A DNA stretch of 9,423 nt from Candidatus Eiseniibacteriota bacterium (lineage in GTDB: Bacteria > JAFGKV01), in the NCBI GenBank assembly GCA_025453925.1, contig JALOPK010000104.1, positions 1 to 9,423 of the forward strand, in the 5' to 3' direction. Within the stretch, counting starts at the first letter, position 1; every line of letters begins with the position of its first letter. Shown in pieces: positions 5,795-9,423 of this stretch. The notes under the pieces were generated by a model. It saw only the letters and a program-made list of their open reading frames with translations. It did not search any database and was not told the origin of the DNA. Made by a program: the position numbers and the translations under genes.

Positions 5795-7001
5795 CGTGCG
5801 GGTTCTCCTTGCATTCTGGGGCAGGCGCCCCCTTCAGGTAGTAGGCGGACGTCCGGTACTTGGCGAGTGCCATGCTGCCGCCGAGTCGGACCAAGGCTGC
5901 CGCGGGAACCGCGAGGAGGACCCCGGCGGCGCCGAACAGCGTTGCGGCTCCCACCACGGACACTATCACCACGGCAGGGTGCAATCCCATGCGGGCGCGC
6001 ATGATCTGCGCGGAGATCACCACGCTGTCCAGGACTTGCACCACCGCGAACACGACTCCGACTTTGACAAGATACGAGAGTGGATGCCCGACCGTGGGGG
6101 CGAGGAGAATCGCGATGGCGAGGCTCGCGATGAGCCCGATGGTGGGAATGATGTTGAGGGCACCCGCCACGAGGCCGAGGAGTGCCGCATAGGGTGCCCG
6201 CAGCAGGGCCAATCCCGATGCCGTGAGCACGCCCACGAGGAGGGCAACCAGCAGCTGACCGCGGAACCATGAGCCGATAATCGCATCGATCTCACGGCCC
6301 ACCGCGGTTGCGGCTGGCAACTGGAGTGGCGGTATCAGCGCCCGAAGCCAACCGGAGAGGCGGTCAATCTGCACGAGCAGGTAGAAGCTCACCACCACGA
6401 CCAAGACGAGGCTGATGACCCCGCTGAGTGCGCCGGACAAGGCTTTGGTGACGTCGAGTGCGCCCTTGGCGAGGCGGGACAGTACGGTGTCGGCACCCAA
6501 GATCCTCTCCCGAATGTCGACGAACTCAAGCGGCACGCCAAGCCGCTGCGTCCTCGCCTGCAGATCCGCCCACCACCGGCCCGCGGCGGCCGATGCCTCG
6601 GGGAGGTGCGAGATGATATCGCGAATCTGCCCCGCCGCGGTGGGAAGCACCAGCAGCGCGATCGCCACCATCAGCCCCGTGAGCAGGAAGACCAAGAGGA
6701 ACGCGCCTAGGAGCCTCGGGATGCGGAGTCGCTGGAGCCGGTCCACAAACGGGTCAAGCAGGTAGGCCACGGCGGCGCCCCAGACGAAGGGCATCAACGC
6801 TCGCCGGGCCAGGTACAGGAACCACAGGACAAGCAGGGTCGTGGTGGCGACGAGAACCCGCACGACCCACTGCGACCGCCGCATCGGATACAGAAAGAGC
6901 CACACGAGCAATGCGAGAAGCAGTGGCGAGAGCACCGGGGTTACCTGCCACAGGAACAGCAGGAAGAACAGAATACCAAGGATGGTAAACTCGTGCGTCA
7001 T
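5784..7001 (-). CDS. AI-2E family (PerM/YdiK-like) integral membrane protein
   Basis: This 405-residue polytopic inner-membrane protein belongs to the AI-2E/PerM family, whose members have been linked to autoinducer-2 export, Na+/H+ antiport or general permease roles. Hydrophobic segments lie at about 7-38, 44-63, 69-82, 97-120, 191-211, 247-268, 272-301, 309-330 and 341-371. A soluble stretch with amphipathic helices lies at about 125-190, as the family shows. Conserved spots include WFRGQL (245-250), NIIPTIG (283-289), GLHPAVVIVSVVGA (339-352) and GAAGVLLAVPAAA (357-369). It starts 29 bp after the glycosyltransferase stop; I see no strong Shine-Dalgarno, so translational coupling is possible. 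Its end overlaps the kinase start by 11 bp. Substrate unknown; signalling by AI-2 is not implied, as no luxS is in view. Confidence 0.9.
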   Translation of the reverse strand: MTHEFTILGILFFLLFLWQVTPVLSPLLLALLVWLFLYPMRRSQWVVRVLVATTTLLVLWFLYLARRALMPFVWGAAVAYLLDPFVDRLQRLRIPRLLGAFLLVFLLTGLMVAIALLVLPTAAGQIRDIISHLPEASAAAGRWWADLQARTQRLGVPLEFVDIRERILGADTVLSRLAKGALDVTKALSGALSGVISLVLVVVVSFYLLVQIDRLSGWLRALIPPLQLPAATAVGREIDAIIGSWFRGQLLVALLVGVLTASGLALLRAPYAALLGLVAGALNIIPTIGLIASLAIAILLAPTVGHPLSYLVKVGVVFAVVQVLDSVVISAQIMRARMGLHPAVVIVSVVGAATLFGAAGVLLAVPAAALVRLGGSMALAKYRTSAYYLKGAPAPECKENPHDAD

Positions 7002-7030
7002 CGTGGGTCTCGGCGGCTATCCGGCGTCAC

Positions 7031-7744
7031 CTACCTCCGCAGCAAGCCATACTTCACGATGCAGTGGAGGGCCCTGACCGCGTCTTTCCACCCGATCTTC
7101 TTGCCCTCGCTGTAGTCGCGGCCCGAGTATGACACGCCGACCTCGTACACGCGGGCTTTCAGTCTCGCCACCTTCGCGGTGACTTCGGGCTCGAATCCGA
7201 AACGATCCTCCGCGAGCGTGATCCGCTTGATTACGTCCGCCCGGAAGGCCTTGTAGCCCGTCTCCATGTCCGTGAGGTTGAGGTTCGTCACCATGTTGGA
7301 AAGAAGCGTCAGGAGCCTGTTGCCGACGGAGTGCCAGAACAGGAGCACTCGATGGGATTCGCCGCCAGCGAACCGGGAGCCGTATACGACGTCGGCCTTC
7401 CCGGCAAGAAGGGGCTGCAGCATTTTCGGGTAGTCCTGCGGGTCGTACTCGAGGTCGGCGTCCTGGACCAGGACGATATCGCCGCGTGCTTCCTGAAAGC
7501 CGCGGCGGAGCGCGGCGCCCTTGCCCATGTTCCTGGGCTGCCGGAAGACGCGAAACCCCGGCCGGTCCGCATAAGCGGCCAGCACGCCATCGGTGCCATC
7601 GCTGGAGGCGTCGTCCACCACGACGATCTCCTTTGGCATGCCGGCATCTTGCGCGCTGACGCGGTCAAGGACGACCGCGACGGTGGCCCGTTCATTGTAG
7701 ACCGGGATCACCACCGACAGAAGGGGCCGGCCGGGATGGGTCAT
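7031..7744 (-). CDS. GT2 glycosyltransferase, DPM1-like (polyprenyl-phosphate sugar transferase type)
   Basis: This 237-residue GT-A fold family 2 glycosyltransferase probably moves a sugar from a nucleotide donor to a polyprenyl phosphate or glycan acceptor at the cytoplasmic membrane face. It shows the nucleotide-binding start LLSVVIPVYNE (8-18), VVDDASSDGT (42-51), RNMGKGAALRRGF (71-83), the metal-binding DAD at 95-97 within VLVQDADLEYDP, and the acceptor-side METGYKAFR (160-168). The length and the lack of C-terminal membrane helices match soluble DPM1-like enzymes. The gene begins 12 bp after ugd, with AGGA overlapping the ugd stop, so the two are co-expressed. The pairing suggests that UDP-glucuronate or a derivative may be the donor for an envelope polysaccharide or glycolipid, but donor and acceptor cannot be read from sequence. 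Confidence 0.92.
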   Translation of the reverse strand: MTHPGRPLLSVVIPVYNERATVAVVLDRVSAQDAGMPKEIVVVDDASSDGTDGVLAAYADRPGFRVFRQPRNMGKGAALRRGFQEARGDIVLVQDADLEYDPQDYPKMLQPLLAGKADVVYGSRFAGGESHRVLLFWHSVGNRLLTLLSNMVTNLNLTDMETGYKAFRADVIKRITLAEDRFGFEPEVTAKVARLKARVYEVGVSYSGRDYSEGKKIGWKDAVRALHCIVKYGLLRR

Positions 7745-7756
7745 CAGCGGAGGTTC

Positions 7757-9097
7757 CTATGGCCTCCCGATCGCGACATACTCGAACCCGATGGCGCGCA
7801 TCTCGACCGGATCGAGCATGTTACGGGCGTCAACGAGGATCGGATAGTTCATGGTGCTCTTCACCCGCGGCATATCGAGGCGTTTGAATTCGTCCCACTC
7901 GGTCATGAGCAGCAGCGTGTCGGCATCCCGGGCAACGGCATAGGGGTCGGAGCAGAACTCAACATCCTGCAGGTAGTGTGAAGCCTCGCCTGTCGCATGC
8001 GGGTCGTAGGCGCGCACGCGGGCTCCGTCTGCTTGGAGCGCCCGAATGATATCCACGGAGGGTGCCTCCCGCATGTCATCCGTGTCAGGCTTGAACGAGA
8101 GCCCCAGGACGCCGATGGTCTTACCCCGGATGATCCAGAGCGCCTTCTTTATCTTCTGGACCACAAGATCCCGTTGGCTGTGATTGATGCGCGCCACCTC
8201 GTCCAGCAACTTGAACTCGTATCCGAGGCTATTCGAGATCTTCCTGAAGGCGGCCACATCCTTCGGGAAGCAGCTTCCGCCATAGCCCGCGCCCGCACGG
8301 AGGAACTCCGGGCCGATCCGCCGGTCGTACCCCATGCCCTTGGCGACCATGGTCACGTCGGCGCCCGAGAGCTCGCAGACGGCCGCCACGGCGTTGATAA
8401 AGCTGATTTTCATGGCGAGGAAGCTGTTGGAGGCGTGTTTGATGAGCTCGGCGCTCTTGACATCCGTCACGACGAACTGAGCGGGGCCATCCTTCTCAAG
8501 GGAGCACTCGCAGCCGCTGAACGAGCGGTTGATGATGGGTTCATAGAGTTCGCGCATGATCTCGGCGGCGCGAGCGCTTCCCGCGCCCACGACGATCCGG
8601 TCAGGGTACATGAAGTCGTAGATCGCCGCACCTTCCCGGAGGAACTCTGGGTTGCTGACCACGTCGAACTCGACAGCGTGGCGGTTATTGAGGCGGATGG
8701 TCCGATCCACCCACTGGCCCGTCTGCACGGGAACGGTGCTCTTCTCGCTCACGACGCGGTAGCCATCCATGTAGCGGGCGACTTCCCGCGCCACGGCCTC
8801 GATATAGCTCAAATCGGCTTCGCCGTCTGGCTTCGGAGGGGTGCCGACAGCAACGAAGATGACCAGCGCGTGCCGGACGCCCTCTTCCATCGATGTCGTC
8901 ACGCGCAGCCGGCCCGTCTGCATGTTTCGCGCCACCAGCTCAGGAAGCCCCGGCTCGTAGATGGGCATGTGGCCACGGGTGATCATCTCAATCTTCTTCT
9001 GGTCGTTGTCCACGCAGACGACTTCATTGCCTATCTCTGCCAGGCAGGCCCCGGTGACCAGACCGACGTGCCCTGCGCCTACGATGGTGACGTTCAT
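7757..9097 (-). CDS. ugd: UDP-glucose 6-dehydrogenase (UDP-glucose/GDP-mannose dehydrogenase family)
   Basis: This 446-residue cytosolic enzyme carries out the two-step NAD+-dependent oxidation of UDP-glucose to UDP-glucuronate, a precursor of capsule, exopolysaccharide and modified glycolipids. It carries the Rossmann motif GAGHVG (7-12), acidic D30 in VVCVDND, GTPPKPDGEADLSY (85-98), SEKSTVPV (117-124), SNPEFLREG (148-156), K220 and N224 in ELIKHASNS, the catalytic loop GYGGSCFPKD (271-280) with nucleophile Cys276, and the C-terminal domain GLSFKPDTDDMREAPS (332-347). A short Cys-containing insert (GCECSLEKDG, 195-204) precedes the central domain. ATG at 9097 is chosen because GAGGAG (plus-strand 9103-9108) lies 5 nt upstream and the Rossmann fold begins at residue 1; the in-frame ATG at 9172 would add 25 atypical residues. 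It heads the minus-strand cluster. Confidence 0.94.
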   Translation of the reverse strand: MNVTIVGAGHVGLVTGACLAEIGNEVVCVDNDQKKIEMITRGHMPIYEPGLPELVARNMQTGRLRVTTSMEEGVRHALVIFVAVGTPPKPDGEADLSYIEAVAREVARYMDGYRVVSEKSTVPVQTGQWVDRTIRLNNRHAVEFDVVSNPEFLREGAAIYDFMYPDRIVVGAGSARAAEIMRELYEPIINRSFSGCECSLEKDGPAQFVVTDVKSAELIKHASNSFLAMKISFINAVAAVCELSGADVTMVAKGMGYDRRIGPEFLRAGAGYGGSCFPKDVAAFRKISNSLGYEFKLLDEVARINHSQRDLVVQKIKKALWIIRGKTIGVLGLSFKPDTDDMREAPSVDIIRALQADGARVRAYDPHATGEASHYLQDVEFCSDPYAVARDADTLLLMTEWDEFKRLDMPRVKSTMNYPILVDARNMLDPVEMRAIGFEYVAIGRP

Positions 9098-9102
9098 GAC
9101 AG

Positions 9103-9108
9103 CTCCTC
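9103..9108 (-). promoter_or_regulatory. Ribosome binding site deciding the ugd start
   Basis: The minus strand reads GAGGAG followed by 5 nt and then ATG (9097-9095). This supports the 446-residue form over the longer open frame. Confidence 0.8.
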
Positions 9109-9184
9109 TGAATGCTGCGGCCGCGCCTATCGTGGCGTGGCTTCGAAAGGGGATGCCTCCTGGGATGGCCACCTTCCCGTGCTG

Positions 9185-9236
9185 GCTCCGGCGCAGCCGG
9201 CGGTGCGCGCACCGGCAACCGGTTGACAGCCGGAGC
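9185..9236 (-). promoter_or_regulatory. Structured leader with nested palindromes upstream of ugd
   Basis: An outer stem GCTCCGGC (9185-9192) with GCCGGAGC (9229-9236) encloses two perfect palindromes, CGGTGCGCGCACCG (9201-9214) and CAACCGGTTG (9216-9225). It lies 88-139 bp upstream of the ugd start codon, in the expected leader. It may be a regulator binding region or a folded 5' UTR. No riboswitch class is recognised, and I could not find a convincing -35/-10 pair on the minus strand. Confidence 0.4.
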
Positions 9237-9337
9237 AGTTCAGGGCAGGTTGGCCGTCGGACGGCTTACTCACCGTTGGGATGCCGCATTGACGCGAGGC
9301 CACTCAGGTAAGGCCGTCGCGGCTCATGCGTCAAGGC

Positions 9338-9393
9338 CCTGGCCTCCCACGGGCCGATGTTTCACGTGAAACATCGGCCCGTGGGAGGCCAGG
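9338..9393. repeat. 56-bp perfect palindrome, no loop, containing parS
   Basis: Every base from 9338 to 9365 pairs with its mirror position from 9393 to 9366; the symmetry breaks immediately outside (C9337 faces C9394). Twenty bases on each side extend the parS core. It lies about 240 bp upstream of ugd. As RNA it would form a very strong hairpin, so it may also terminate a transcript entering from the right, though there is no T-run. Confidence 0.9.
9358..9373. promoter_or_regulatory. parS: parS site (ParB/Spo0J-binding centromere)
   Basis: The 16-bp palindrome TGTTTCACGTGAAACA is an exact match to the consensus parS sequence known from Bacillus subtilis and conserved across most bacterial phyla. 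ParB (Spo0J) loads here and spreads as a CTP-dependent clamp, then recruits SMC and interacts with ParA. parS sites cluster near the replication origin, so the window probably lies in the origin-proximal part of a chromosome, or on a large replicon with its own par system. No parA or parB gene is in the window, which is normal for secondary sites. Confidence 0.85.
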
Positions 9394-9423
9394 CGGAGGC
9401 GGTTCATCAGCCGGAAATCCTGG

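Noticed and set aside
5784-7001. Interpretation of the membrane protein as a dedicated AI-2 quorum-sensing exporter
   Set aside because: The family name is historical and members have varied proposed functions; nothing else in the window points to AI-2 signalling.
9098-9172. Upstream ATG extending ugd by 25 residues
   Set aside because: The family begins with the Rossmann strand at the ATG at 9097, which has a good GAGGAG; the longer form has neither conservation nor a ribosome site that I can see.
7997-9226. 409-codon open frame on the plus strand
   Set aside because: It is an antisense shadow of ugd, caused by high GC codon use; the translation is His/Asp/Arg-rich and unlike any family.
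9407-9423. Possible 3' end of a minus-strand gene (tandem TGA TGA stops)
   Set aside because: Only five codons are visible before the edge; this is far too little to support a gene call, although it would fit the palindrome being intergenic.

Overview
The window is GC-rich bacterial DNA with seven protein-coding genes, all read from recognisable family signatures, and no RNA genes, CRISPR arrays or transposase genes. The organism cannot be named. High GC, NAD-linked redox, surface-glycan genes and a canonical parS site indicate a bacterium that uses ParB for chromosome segregation. Adenosine-specific kinase is scattered among archaea and deep-branching or anaerobic bacteria, so a non-model phylum is plausible, but this is inference.

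Left part, + strand (1-2653): the 3' portion of a NuoF-family NADH/FMN/Fe-S subunit, then after 345 bp a 12-TM transporter of the oxalate/formate antiporter (OFA) MFS family with a strong ribosome binding site. Together they suggest NAD-linked carboxylate (perhaps formate) metabolism. The transporter appears to lack the lysine that OxlT uses to bind oxalate. A 17-bp perfect hairpin closes this unit.

Middle (2707-5134): about 700 bp without a convincing gene, holding a REP-like composite inverted repeat. A well-formed promoter with overlapping dyads follows, and it drives a two-gene, 4-bp-overlapping operon. The operon encodes a PadR-family repressor and an exported linear amide C-N hydrolase of the choloylglycine hydrolase / penicillin V acylase superfamily. 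The arrangement suggests a regulator sensing the substrate or product of the exported amidase.

Right part, - strand (9097 down to 5312): a compact cluster ugd -> GT2 glycosyltransferase -> AI-2E/PerM-family membrane protein -> adenosine-specific kinase. Its gaps are 12 bp, 29 bp and an 11-bp overlap, so it is likely one transcript. The first two genes fit UDP-glucuronate formation and lipid-linked sugar transfer for an envelope glycan; the last two have no obvious role in that pathway. Nested palindromes separate this cluster from the convergent amidase operon.

Right edge (9338-9393): a perfect 56-bp palindrome whose centre is the exact 16-bp parS consensus bound by ParB/Spo0J. This is the most noteworthy non-coding signal in the window. 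I saw no clear evidence for a wholly new multi-gene system; the most open biology is the PadR/amidase pair, the NuoF tail next to the modified OFA transporter, and the extended parS palindrome.
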